Shown: positions 54,597-64,000 of the stretch, piece after piece
Layout of the letters: each line of letters opens with the position of its first letter
Position numbering within the stretch: the first letter of the stretch is position 1
DNA from: Globisporangium splendens
Taxonomy: Eukaryota > Oomycota > Peronosporomycetes > Pythiales > Pythiaceae
DNA: 64,000 bases
NCBI GenBank assembly: GCA_006386115.1
Contig: VFIW01000010.1
Coordinates: 496,001-560,000, forward strand
Direction of reading: 5' to 3'
Translations under genes and position numbers: made by a program
The notes under the pieces: generated by a model
The model's input: the letters and a program-made list of their open reading frames with translations, nothing else
What the model was told of the DNA's origin: nothing
The model's database searches: none

Positions 54597-55274
54597 ATGG
54601 CGCACACTAGAGCACCCAAGAGCAAGCCCGCGCTGCTCGGCACGTGCGTCGTGTACCTCGGCGGCCTCAACTACTTCTTGTCCGTGGACGAGAGATGCCC
54701 CATCGTGTCCAAGATCGGCACGGACGGCGAGCTGTGCATCCGCATCGCGCCGTACCTGCAAGCGCCGTTGGACCAATTTGGCGCTTTGCAGTCAGAGGTG
54801 CGTCTGTAGACTCCACATGCTGTCTGTTGCTGTGGCTTGATAGGATGTTTGTGTGCATGATGCAGGACGATATGTTTGTGCGCTACGAGCACAAGGACGT
54901 TGACGCCGCTGAAGAGCAAGTGTGCGACTACATGGACCGCACGCTGCAGTACAGAGTGCACATCCCCACGGTCACACTGCTGCGCAAGTCGCGCAAATAC
55001 TCGCACATATACGTGAAATACGCGTTCTTCAAGGCCGGGAGTGTGCACACCGAGTGCCTTGCAGTTCTAGAAAGTGGCTGCGATGTGCACGTTGCGCACG
55101 AACGCAAGTACAACGTGGACGTGAGCGACGCGTTCGTCAAGTACGTCACCAGCACCAACCTTATGCTCGAGGTACGTTAGCGGAACATGGCTTCGCATAT
55201 AGAGTGGGTGAGTCCTGAAGGTGCACTTTCATTTGCGTTCCATGCAGGTCTTTGGTTGCATTCGCGCCGACTGA
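54597..55274 (+). CDS. C2-like domain protein (177 aa), unknown role
   Basis: Exons 54597..54797, 54866..55171 and 55248..55274, all in phase 0. A beta-rich protein: 'CVVYLGGLNYFLSVDERCPI', 'LQYRVHIPTVTLLRKSRKYS', 'HIYVKYAFFKAGSVHTE', 'HERKYNVDVSDAFVKYVTST' and 'NLMLEVFGCIRAD'. The 'V..F..Y....L.LEVFG' ending resembles the C2-like beta-sandwich seen in kinesin-3 tails and centrosomal C2 proteins. No calcium-binding aspartates are obvious. There is no signal peptide or membrane helix. The third exon has only nine codons, but its acceptor (catgcag) and frame are good. Confidence 0.7.
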
Positions 55275-55592
55275 CTTCAGATTTCATGCGACATAATACA
55301 GCGTCCAGCAGAAGCACAGCACCCAGTTTTGACATTCGTGATTGGTAAAATAGGATTTAAACGAATATGAACTGTATGCTTGCCTCTTGAACTTGAAACG
55401 ACACGATCGAGACTGAATGATGGCACTTCGCTAGTTTGTGTGGAAGAAAAGTATCTTGTCGCCCATCGCACTCGCACATTGCGCTGAAGGAGCAGCAGAT
55501 GCCACGCTGCTGCTGTGCGAGCGACTTGTCAGTGCGGTGGCGCATCACCAAATTGTTTAGTTGCATTCGCGCACAACTGCGAACCTGGAAGG
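55275..55592. other. 318-bp intergenic upstream of DNAAF5
   Basis: Between two genes on the same strand. Presumably terminator of one and promoter of the other. No specific site recognised. Confidence 0.5.
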
Positions 55593-58376
55593 ATGGCAGC
55601 GCATCGTCCGAGTGATGGCGTCGATGCGATTTGGCAAGAGATGCAGCAGCAGAACGAATGTCGTCGCGTGGATGTCGACAGACTGCTGAAGAAAGCCATG
55701 GTGACCTCCAAGAAGCAACGCCCAAAGAAAGCAGGGATGGCTAAGAGCTCCACAAGCACAATAAAAAGTACGTGCGAGACGGAAACAGAGACTTCGCCAT
55801 CGCGTGCACACGGTCATGGCCATCAACTTGTCAAAGATGGCAATCATACTAATTCCCTCGAACGACAGTCGGAAGCGCAGCCATTTAACTTACAGCGGGA
55901 GCTCAACCGCCTGTCAGATGAGGCGTCACACGTTCGCAAGCAAGCTGCACTCGCACTCGAAGCCCACTTCCTCATACCAGCCAGGCACAAGCAACACGGA
56001 GATGAGCACTCGGCCATTGTCCCAGTGAGCGATCCGACAGATACTGCAGACGATGACGCAATTGAGTTTGGGGAGCTGGCTAAGCCTCTCTTCAAGCGGC
56101 TCAATGATCCGGTGGAAAAAGTTCGTGACGTGAACATCCGCATCGTCACAAACTTCATCGCGAAAGAGGAAGACTTGCTTCGCTTCATCCCGTACTTGAT
56201 GCCTGCGATCACGAACCGCATCAACAGTCAGTACGCGTACGATGAAGAGAATCAGCAATTCACTCGTGACCAGTTCCTGCAGGCGGCATTCGAGCGAGGG
56301 CGGATCTTCGTGGAAGAAGACCAAGTGACCCGAATCAAACCGGAAGAACCCTCGGAGGAGATCCGTCTGTTGTTCCTGGCACTAATTGAAGCGCTCTTGA
56401 GCAACGTCTTCGCGCGCAACGCGTCCTCGATTCTGCATGCGTACATGTTCGACATCTTGGTAATACTCGTGAGCGGGCTCCACGACAACTTCCACGAGAT
56501 AAACATCAAGGCGTGCTCGATCTTGAGATCCATCAGTAACAACATGGTGTCGGTCATGAAGCACTTCAGCGTTGCGATGGTGCGCGCCGCCAAAGATTTA
56601 CTGCTGCATCGCCTTGCACGCGTGCGCATTGCCGGGATTGAAACGATTCGAGCGTTGGTGACGTGTCCAAATCGAGACAAATGCAAAGGGAGTGGCACCG
56701 AAGCCATCGCCGACCTGATCGGACACCGGGACGAGAATGTGATTCCGATTTCCGCGTTCTACACCACCGAGATTCGCTTGAACTACTTTGCAAAATTGGA
56801 CCAGGACGCCAACGCGCTCGTTCGCAAGGTGTTTTTCGACATGATCAGTGACTGGATGACAAATTTGCCCGATCGGTATGATCACGAATCGCGGCTCATG
56901 CCGTACTTGCTCAGCGCCGTGAGTGACGAAAACGACGAGATCTCGCGAGACGCGATGCAGACGCTGGGATTCCTCGGTCGACGCTACGAGGACGAACACG
57001 GCGAGGGGATTCTCGAGATGAAGCAGTACGGTGTCGACGGAAAAAATCCAAACTACAATTATCACAAGCAGCTGCCACCACCATTTCACGATCACCGACC
57101 GTCGCTCGGGACGCGATTGTACGTCCGTGGACACGCGAGACGCTTCTTGAACCCCGTCTTGCGTGAGCTGAACAACTGGCAGTCCAAGACACGAGGTCAC
57201 GCCGCGCGCTTGCTCAAGAGCATCATCATGTACTGCGAAGAACAAATCACCGTCGACGCCCATCTGTTGATTCAGACACTGCTTCGAATTTGGAACGAGC
57301 CTCACATCTCCGACGGCTTAAAAGTGATCGCAGAGCTGACGGGACGGTTCACGGCGCCGGATACGTACATGCTGTTGATCCTTTCGCGCATTCGCGGTGA
57401 TGCTGACGTCACGCAAGTGGTATCGCCAGCCCAGACAGCTGCCGCAATCGAGTTGTTGCAGCTCTTGATGGAAGGTTCGCTGGACAAGACGCTGCTACCG
57501 CATATTCAGGACATCTTGGAGACCACTTCGTGTAACCACATCCTCGCGTTTGAGCATGGCGATGTCAAGCACGCACTGGGGAAGCTGATCTTGGAACTCG
57601 CAATGTTGTTGGAACGTAAGTAGTCCTTGTACAGCGTCGCGGTCGCCACAAAGGTTATTGCACCAAATCGCTTAATGATGTAACTCTGTTGCATGCGTAG
57701 GTCGCGGAAGTGATGCAATGTCGGCGTGCTTTCTGCAGCACGGACGATTGACTAGCATAGAACGCGTGCACGATGGTCTGTTTGACGTTGCGCTCGTGGT
57801 GTCCAAAGCGAATCATGCCGACGCAGTGGCTTGGCGCGTCCTTCTTGGTTTCTTGTGTCTCAAGTTCGCCACACGCTAACTTTATTCCATGTGTATCGCC
57901 CTAATAGCGCTCGGAAAACCTTGGACGTGCTAGCTCAACTAGAATCCCGAAAGTCCTTGACGGAGTTGTTCGATGCGCATTTCGCAAATAGCATTAACCG
58001 CGTGGGTGCTGTTCTCGAGGCGATGACGACTGTGCAATGGACGCCGATTTGCCCGGAACAGTTGATCCTGGAAGCGCTCTTGAAAACAGCCGATCTCGAG
58101 GTCGGTTTGTCACCAAACGCCTCGCCAATGCTCGAACAAATCTTCAGCACGGCGCTCATGGCACCTGTCGATGCAGAGTCGCCGGGTGATGATAAAGGCG
58201 CCGAAAGCGATCGCAGGCGGGCAACGGAGAGACGAGAAATCTACAAGCGCTTGCTGGAAAGCCTGCTCACGCGTGTAAACAACTCCCCACAGCAGCCAGA
58301 AAAAGTTGAGGCATCTGGCGGCATTGTCGAGAGGCTGCAAGACCTGTTGACTTCTTCCCAGGCCGCAGCAGCGTGA
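55593..58376 (+). CDS. DNAAF5: Dynein axonemal assembly factor 5 (HEATR2)
   Basis: Exons 55593..57615, 57701..57863 and 57908..58376, 884 residues (human ~855). HEAT repeats throughout. Family blocks: 'ELNRLSDEASHVRKQAALAL' and 'PLFKRLNDPVEKVRDVNIRI' start the solenoid, then 'SNVFARNASSILHAYMFDIL'. The most diagnostic stretch is 'FFDMISDWMTNLPDRYDHES', then 'LMPYLLSAVSDENDEISRDA', 'GTRLYVRGHARRFLNPVLRE' and 'NNWQSKTRGHAARLLKSIIM'. In animals and algae DNAAF5 preassembles dynein arms in the cytoplasm before import into motile cilia. Its presence implies flagellated zoospores. The second intron is short (44 bp) but has a CTAAC branch-like site and restores frame. Confidence 0.9.
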
Positions 58377-58607
58377 CATTCTCGCTAGAGCAACCTCGAT
58401 GAGATTCATTCGACAGGCCATTTCCACTTCTGTACCACGCATTCCACAATTTGCACAAACGAGAAGCGACCAAAGCCAAAGCAACCCACAAGACAAACAT
58501 AATACAAAAAAGCTTTCATGTACTTACTCGTGTCATATCTATGATAGCGACCAACCGCCTGTAGAATGTGCCAATACGCTCTGAGCTGCGTCCTCATAGC
58601 GAGTCAG

Positions 58608-58877
58608 TTATTTGTCCTTCTTGGGCTCTTCTTGGGCGGCATCCTTGTCGCCCCCTTGCTCTTCCTTCGACGCTCTTGTCTTGAGCCACTTGGCGCGCAC
58701 CACGAGGCTCCAGAGCAGGAGCGGCACGAACGGCAGCAGCGTGATGTAAAAGCCCTCGACGGCATCCGTGAAGCGCTGCGCCACCGCCAGCACGCCGCAC
58801 AACGCCGCGAAGAAGCCGTAGACACCCGCGACGAAATTGTAGTTGATGGACTCGGATGGCTCCAGGATCGCGCTCAT
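58608..58877 (-). CDS. Small two-TM membrane protein, unknown
   Basis: Intronless, 89 residues. Two hydrophobic helices ('VAGVYGFFAALCGVLAVAQ' and 'LLPFVPLLLWSLVVRA') are joined by a short polar loop, with a Lys/Glu-rich tail ending in PKKDK. The KxK-like C-terminus (KKDK) could act as an ER retrieval signal. No family recognised. It lies between convergent DNAAF5 and the divergent reductase. Confidence 0.6.
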   Translation of the reverse strand: MSAILEPSESINYNFVAGVYGFFAALCGVLAVAQRFTDAVEGFYITLLPFVPLLLWSLVVRAKWLKTRASKEEQGGDKDAAQEEPKKDK

Positions 58878-59074
58878 CGTTGCGAGTAGCTAGTTGCTGG
58901 AGGGAGTCGACAGCAGTTCCGAGCAGCTCTGTGTCGCCTTTGATGACGAGAATGGAGGCGTTGACGCTCGAGTTTTAGTGCCGTTGCCCTTTTCCATCCA
59001 ATGAGTGAAATGAACGCGATCATTTGTGACCAATCCGAATTGAAAATCTAAATATGCTGTTTTGATCATAGCAG

Positions 59075-60187
59075 TTGCAATTGTGGAGTTGGGCTCGGCT
59101 CGGCTCGATCTGGAGCTTGAGTGAGAGGGATGCACTCGTGCAACATTCATTATTCAGTGAACAGTTTACCTGGCATCAGCGACTGGCACATAATGACAAA
59201 ACGGGCAAGTTCTGCTCACTCAAGTTATTTCGTGAGGGGGAGGAGACCTCCGACTCGACCTACGAGATCATGGTGAAAGCCTACGAGAGCGGTGTGAACT
59301 TTTTCGACAATGCTGAGATGTATGGTGAGGGTCAATGCGAAACCAACATGGGCCACGCTATCAAGAAGGGCATCGAGAGCGGAGTCTGGACACGCCAAGA
59401 TCTCATCATCACTACCAAAATATTCTTCGGATCGAAGGCTCACACTGGTCCGAACGACCAAGGCCTCAGTCGCAAGCATATCATCGAAGGCACCAAGGCT
59501 TCCCTCAAGCGCTTGCAACTCGACTACGTCGACGTGCTCTTCTGTCACCATCCAGATCCAACGACTCCGATCGAGGAGACTGTGCGCGCGATGGACTTTG
59601 TGATCAATCAAGGCTGGGCGTTCTACTGGGGAACCAGTAACTGGAAATCTGGGGATATCTTGGAGGCATGCGAAATCGCTGATCGTCTTGGTTTGATCCG
59701 TCCCATCACGGAGCAACCCGAGTACCACATCTTGGAGCGCTCTCGTGTGGAATTCGACTGTGTCAACTTGTACAAGAAGTACAAGTTCGGTCTCACGACG
59801 TGGTCACCTCTCGCGTCTGGCATCCTTACAGGAAAGTATAGTCAGGGTATCCCAGAAAACTCGAGATTGTCAGCAGATTGGATGAAAGATTTTATTCCGG
59901 ACTGGAAGGAGCGTGTTGCCAAGACTGACCAACTCAAACCCATCGCTGAAGAACTCGGCTGCTCGCTTGGACAGCTCGCGATCGCGTGGGCCGCGTCGAA
60001 CCGAAATGTGTCGACAGTCATGCTTGGGGCGTCGAGCGTTCACCAATTGGAGGAGAACCTTCGCGCGAACGCGTTCATTGACAAGATCACGCCGGAGATC
60101 AAGGCGCGCATCGACGACATCGTTCAGTTCGTGCCACGTCTTCCAGAGAACCCCTCGTTTTCATATGTGCGGGAAAGACACCTGTAA
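59075..60187 (+). CDS. Aldo-keto reductase, Kv-channel beta-subunit type (AKR6), 5' end unclear
   Basis: Intronless frame to the TAA at 60185. The catalytic tetrad is visible: Asp and Tyr in 'FFDNAEMYGEG', Lys in 'IITTKIFF', His in 'DVLFCHHPDPTTP'. The core also has 'GTSNWKSGDILEACEIA', 'PITEQPEYHILERSRVEFD', 'GLTTWSPLASGILTGKYSQG' and 'TVMLGASSVHQLEENL', the typical NADPH-site block. The sequence before 'STYEIMVKAYESGVNFF' departs from the family: the usual first strand 'GxTGLxVSxLxxGxW' is replaced by 'KTGKFCSLKLFREGEETSD'. The only ATG in frame before the core is at 59270, inside it. So the start is uncertain and the 5' end may be rearranged. The reported start is only the frame limit (TTG at 59075). 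Confidence 0.85.
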   Translation: MQLWSWARLGSIWSLSERDALVQHSLFSEQFTWHQRLAHNDKTGKFCSLKLFREGEETSDSTYEIMVKAYESGVNFFDNAEMYGEGQCETNMGHAIKKGIESGVWTRQDLIITTKIFFGSKAHTGPNDQGLSRKHIIEGTKASLKRLQLDYVDVLFCHHPDPTTPIEETVRAMDFVINQGWAFYWGTSNWKSGDILEACEIADRLGLIRPITEQPEYHILERSRVEFDCVNLYKKYKFGLTTWSPLASGILTGKYSQGIPENSRLSADWMKDFIPDWKERVAKTDQLKPIAEELGCSLGQLAIAWAASNRNVSTVMLGASSVHQLEENLRANAFIDKITPEIKARIDDIVQFVPRLPENPSFSYVRERHL

Positions 60188-60547
60188 GTGGAATGGTCCA
60201 AACAACTAATGCTCGACTACAGTTGCAGTAAGGGAAATAGTTGGAGCATGTGCAGTGCCATCAAATCCTGTTGTATTTGAACTTCAGTTGTCCAGTGCGG
60301 TCAGCACAAAACTAGCTCAGTTTGCTCATTGATTTCTCATCTTCTAATGCAAAGTCTGTTTTGATTCTAAGCACTAAGATGGTGTTGATGCAGTGGCTGC
60401 TTCAGGTCTAAGTTGCCTGTCTGGTTGAGCGATCTATCTAGTGACGCTGCTTCGCTCATCACCACTCTACCAGGAGAGTGCCGAGGCACACACTCACGCC
60501 TACCACCACACCATGGACGACGGAAAAGTCTCAGCAGCAGATCGCTG
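60188..60547. other. Intergenic between convergent reductase and cystatin-like gene
   Basis: 360 bp, no gene or RNA seen. Confidence 0.55.
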
Positions 60548-61416
60548 CTAGTCTGGGGATACTCCGACAAACGTATCAGCGCCACTGGCATCCGATCCAG
60601 GTGGCCCACCGGTGGAGAGAGCAATCGAGAGCACTTGCTGTGCATGTGTCGCCGCGTTCTCGTGCACCCAGATCTCGTATTTCGCGCACGTCGGGTACGC
60701 GGCAATGGGCTGTGTGCATTTGCCAGCATCTAGCACGTCGTCGACACGACACGCGAGACCTTGATACACGAACGTGGGGACAGAATCGCGGTTATCTTGC
60801 TGATAAATGGCGTCAATCGAGAACACACAGACACGCTTTGTGATGGTGCCGGCGTAGCTCTTCTCTCTTCTGAGCGCGTTGTCAATGCGAGCGAGTGCGT
60901 CTTGCATTTGGCCGATGCGGTGCCAGCCACCAGCGAAACCAACATCGATCTCGCTGTCCACGTCACTCGGTGGGTTTCCGTCGCGAGCACAACCGAGAGC
61001 ACAACGAGCTCACTCGTGGCTGGTTCGTCGTAAATGCGGATTGCGTACTTGCCACAATTCGGATACGCTGCCAACGGCTTGGTGCACTTCCCAGCATCCG
61101 CTACGCCGTGGACCTGGCATGCGAGGCTGTGATACTGGAATTTGGTGCCCGCAGCGAGAGCTTGCCGGTAGAGCTTCTCGATTGGGAACACGCACACTCG
61201 CGTTTCCACGGACTCACGGTAGTTCGACTCTTTCTTCAGTGCGTTCTCGATGCGTGCCGGCGTGTCTTCCGCGATGTCGACGCGAGTCCATCCGCCACCG
61301 ATGCCAAGGTCAATGTCCACTGCAACTATTGTCGACGAGGCACTCCACACCAGTAGCCACAACAGCGCGTTCGGCAGAAGCAATCGCAGGAAACCACGGA
61401 CTCGTTGTGCCGGCAT
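60548..61416 (-). CDS. Secreted tandem cystatin-like protein, one frameshift
   Basis: From the ATG at 61416 a signal peptide (LLLPNALLWLLVWSASSTIV) precedes two similar ~125-residue domains. Domain 1: 'DIDLGIGGGWTRVDIAED', 'VETRVCVFPIEKLYRQ', 'LAAGTKFQYHSLACQVHG', 'GKCTKPLAAYPNCGKYAIRI'. Domain 2 (after a shift near 60970): 'EIDVGFAGGWHRIGQMQD', 'TKRVCVFSIDAIYQQ', 'FVYQGLACRVDDVLDAGKC', 'YEIWVHENAATHAQQVLSIA'. The N-terminal Gly, the 'AAGTKF' element and the paired cysteines suggest a cystatin-like protease-inhibitor fold. The strict QxVxG motif is not kept. The frames meet at a site where one base is missing, so this copy may be a pseudogene or contain a sequencing error. Confidence 0.55.
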
Positions 61417-61702
61417 CGGCGCTGATATCGCTCGCTGCTTTTTCTTCTCCTCAGTTTTCGATTCGAAAATGGCGTCATGCGTTGCAATGTCCTTTTTCCT
61501 TGTTCGTTGACGCAAATTGTAGCCTTTCTCGAAACTATTTCACTCCCATGAAGACTGTGAAGAGTTGCAACTCGAGCATGTTACTGTGGGCAACGCGACG
61601 TGAGACTATCTCATTAAAAGAATGGAAATGGGTGCAAACGAGGACACTGACTTCTACTATTCCTCGGCTTGCAATAATGGCAGATTCGACGTGGAGTCAC
61701 CG

Positions 61703-62212
61703 CTAACGAAGCAGATACATGCTCGTACTCAGGCAAATAAGAGTGATCGTCACGATGCAGGCGGATGGTGCTTCGGCTTCCGAAACTTCTTTCGTTGATG
61801 CTGGGGACGGTGTGCTGAGGTACTCGATCTCGAAGTCTTCGGCATCGTTTGCAGCTGTGAGTTCAACGTTGTCCAGAACAGCTTCATCCACGACACTTCC
61901 TGCCGAGCCGCTCGAAGAATCGTCGCCATTACCGAGAGCGCTGCCGCTGCTGCTGCCGTTGTGCTCTGCAGTTCCGCTGTTGTTGAGCTCTGCAGGTTCG
62001 CTCGAGAGCTCGATCGACAAGATGCGCGTCGTATTCGTCCACACCTGCTCGTAAATGCGGATCGCGTACTCGGCACACATAGTATGCGTTTCCACTGGGC
62101 TTGCGCATTTACCAGCTTCCTCTGTGGTATTCACTTGGCATGCGGAGCCTTTGGACTCATGAATCACACTCTGTAGCAGAAGCAGCGACGACACCACAGA
62201 CAACGGACCCAT
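61703..62212 (-). CDS. Cystatin-like half-domain with GPI-type tail
   Basis: 169 residues from the ATG at 62212 (an in-frame ATG at 62284 would add 24). A signal peptide (MGPLSVVSSLLLLQSVI) leads straight into the C-terminal half of the domain seen in the neighbour: 'SACQVNTTEEAGKCASPVET', 'CAEYAIRIYEQVWTNTTRIL'. A Ser/Gly/Asp-rich stalk follows, then 'APSACIVTITLICLSTSMYL' near the C-terminus, with small residues before a hydrophobic tail as in GPI-anchor signals. Probably a surface protein derived by partial duplication of its downstream neighbour. Function unknown. Confidence 0.65.
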   Translation of the reverse strand: MGPLSVVSSLLLLQSVIHESKGSACQVNTTEEAGKCASPVETHTMCAEYAIRIYEQVWTNTTRILSIELSSEPAELNNSGTAEHNGSSSGSALGNGDDSSSGSAGSVVDEAVLDNVELTAANDAEDFEIEYLSTPSPASTKEVSEAEAPSACIVTITLICLSTSMYLLR

Positions 62213-62503
62213 TGCTGCAGCACAACTGGATCTTCTCCTGTCTTCGATCTTCGTCTTGCTGACGTATGTCTCTGTCTCGTCCAATTCGGAAATGAAGCTG
62301 GCTCGCGCCAGCGCGGAATCCCTGCCACCTCGAGAAAGGCAACATCGTGACCATCACTCTCGATCTGACACATAACTGACAGCAACTCCCATTGTCCTAT
62401 TCTAGGGACTCGCGAGAACAGACTCCCTAAAGCAATTTGTGTGCGTCTCTTGAAGACCCATTCGGCAGCAGAAGATCGAGCGAGATCGAGAACTTCGAGC
62501 GCC

Positions 62504-63949
62504 ATGCAAAAGCTCACGAACGTCGAGTCGCAGTGCATGATGGCGGTCATGGGCGACCTCCTGGACCGTCTCAACTACCTCACGTACGTGCCGCTGGATC
62601 CGCAGACCGAGCTGCTCGCGACGCTCCGCGAGAACCGATGCCTCAACTCTGCTGAGCTGCTGCGCGAGCACTGGCGATGGGAGCAACTATACCTGCAGGC
62701 GCTCGATGCGATGGACAGTCGACAGGACGACATCGGCGACCAAGTGCGCTTGACAGCGCGGACGCTGTGTCGCGATCTGAGGGAGAACCCCGTCGCGGTA
62801 GGGATCCTGTACCATCATGGCACGATGTCGCACGACCGGTCCGAGGACATGCAGATGCTCGTGAAGGCACTCTCGGAGCTCACGGACCTTACGCACAGTC
62901 AACTGGAGAAGACGCTTGAAGACGCGAAATCGAAGAAAGAGCTCATGAACGTGGCAGAAGCACGAATGAAGCAGGCAGAGGACGAGCGCGTCTCGATCCG
63001 CGAGAAGCTGAGCGAACTGAGACGCACGAAAGAGGAAGAGCTCGCGCTTCTCGGCTCGCAAGTGCAGAAATTGCGCAATGAGCTCCACTCGATCAATCAG
63101 GTAGTATTGCGCATTGCGCATGATCATAGCGTCTTCTTCTTTGGCTGAGACGGATATATGTTGCGTTTGTGTTCCAATAGAGTACAGCGCATGAGCTGAA
63201 TTTGATCGATGTCGAGCTGAAAGAAGCGCAAAACAAGTCCCATGAAAACCACACGCAGGAGATGAAGATGCTGCTCGACAAGGCCGCTATCCTCCAGGTG
63301 TCCGCGGCAAAGATGTCGCAAGAGCACCAAGAGGAAGAGGATGTACTGCGGAAGAAGAAATGCAAGACCGCGGCCGAAGTCGCGAGTGTCGTCGAGAAGT
63401 ACGATACCGAGATGGTCACCATGGAAAACGAGATCAGTGCGCTCCAAGTCGAGTTCAAGAACGAGAAAGAGCAGTGTCAGGAATTGCACGAGCACTTTAT
63501 CAAGGTGCGTGGGTTTGTGTCTGGGTGCGATCGGACTTCTATTTGCTGGCATCTAAGCATTTTTTGCACCCCTTTAGATTGACGAAGAGCAGCTTCGAAT
63601 CGATGCTGAAGAGAAAGTACTCGAGGAAATCCGAGCTCGCGAGCGCGAGAAGCAGCAGGTGCGTGGATTTCTGTCTGGCTGGCCGCAGTTCAAGTGGACT
63701 TGGTGTACTCATGTATCTTGCTGTTTCCAGTTCATCTATGACGCAGCAACGCGGATCCAAAAGGTGTATCGTGGGGTGCTCGCGCGTCGCGAGTATGCGA
63801 AGATGGCCGCGAAGAGCAAAAAGGGGGCAAGAAAGGCGGCAAGAAGGGCAAGAAGAAATAGAAGTTCGGTCTATTGTCGTGGATACCCGCATAACTCGAT
63901 CACCACGCACTCCTTCATACATGTTGATGCCTCTATAATACGATTTTGA
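62504..63949 (+). CDS. DRC10: Dynein regulatory complex subunit 10 (IQCD), C-end frameshifted
   Basis: Exons 62504..63100, 63181..63504, 63578..63658 and 63731..63949, 406 residues. The N-terminus 'MQKLTNVESQCMMAVMGDLL' matches the DRC10 start; then 'VAVGILYHHGTMSHDRSED'. A long coiled coil follows (~150-320), with the diagnostic 'DVLRKKKCKTAAEVASVVEK' and 'YDTEMVTMENEISALQ'. Exon 4 is an IQ motif (AATRIQKVYRGVLARREYAK). In Chlamydomonas and humans DRC10 is part of the nexin-dynein regulatory complex of motile axonemes. The expected Lys/Gly tail 'GKKGGKKGKKK' with TAG at 63859 is in the neighbouring frame. A one-base loss in 'aaaaaggggg' (~63821-63830) makes the given frame run to 63949. Divergent with the cystatin-like gene. 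Confidence 0.87.
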
Positions 63950-64000
63950 TTCCGAAGCAGATTTACCTGCGAGATATGACTTTGAGCTTCTCGAATATCA

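Overview
The window looks like nuclear DNA of an oomycete, most likely a flagellate Peronosporales/Pythiales-type species. It is gene-dense and GC-rich, with short GT-AG introns (mostly 45-110 bp). Several families are typical of oomycetes: ankyrin proteins built on an 'LHExRSEGCT' repeat, a myosin ending in ankyrin repeats plus a FYVE finger, kinases with a HRDLSLENVL catalytic loop, and secreted EGF-repeat proteins. Two ciliary genes (DNAAF5 and DRC10) imply motile zoospores. All exon models were built by reading splice sites and frames by eye, and family names come from recognised motifs, not from searches.

Left part (1-18.4 kb): housekeeping genes. RPABC4 (+), UTP6 (-), a metaxin (+), an R1R2R3 MYB factor (-), a small coiled-coil/Lys-rich protein (+), TELO2 (-), a broken jacalin-like lectin (+), and a two-PDZ plus TLDc protein (+).

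Middle part (18.4-31.4 kb): an accessory, repeat-rich island. A decayed GH47 mannosidase relic lies next to a tandem array of glutamine tRNA genes, mostly alternating anticodons TTG and CTG: 13 full copies, one degenerate, one 5'-truncated. Short GT-rich and long (~515-547 bp) spacers separate them. A 381-bp insertion and a composite LTR-retroelement block interrupt the array. The block has gag and protease on the minus strand, an unrelated minus-strand ORF, and one 409-bp LTR sitting inside a tRNA gene. A DDE transposase fragment follows.

Right part (31.5-64 kb): two divergent ankyrin paralogues, a FAM241-like membrane protein, a CAMK-like kinase, GRASP (Golgi), a mitochondrial Sel1-repeat protein, a secreted EGF-repeat protein, the myosin-ankyrin-FYVE protein, two small genes (one C2-like), DNAAF5, a two-TM protein, a Kv-beta-type aldo-keto reductase, two secreted cystatin-like proteins and DRC10. 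Neighbouring genes are often divergent or convergent with 130-700 bp between them. No operon-like pathway cluster is visible. The tRNA island and the degenerating genes are the most unusual parts.
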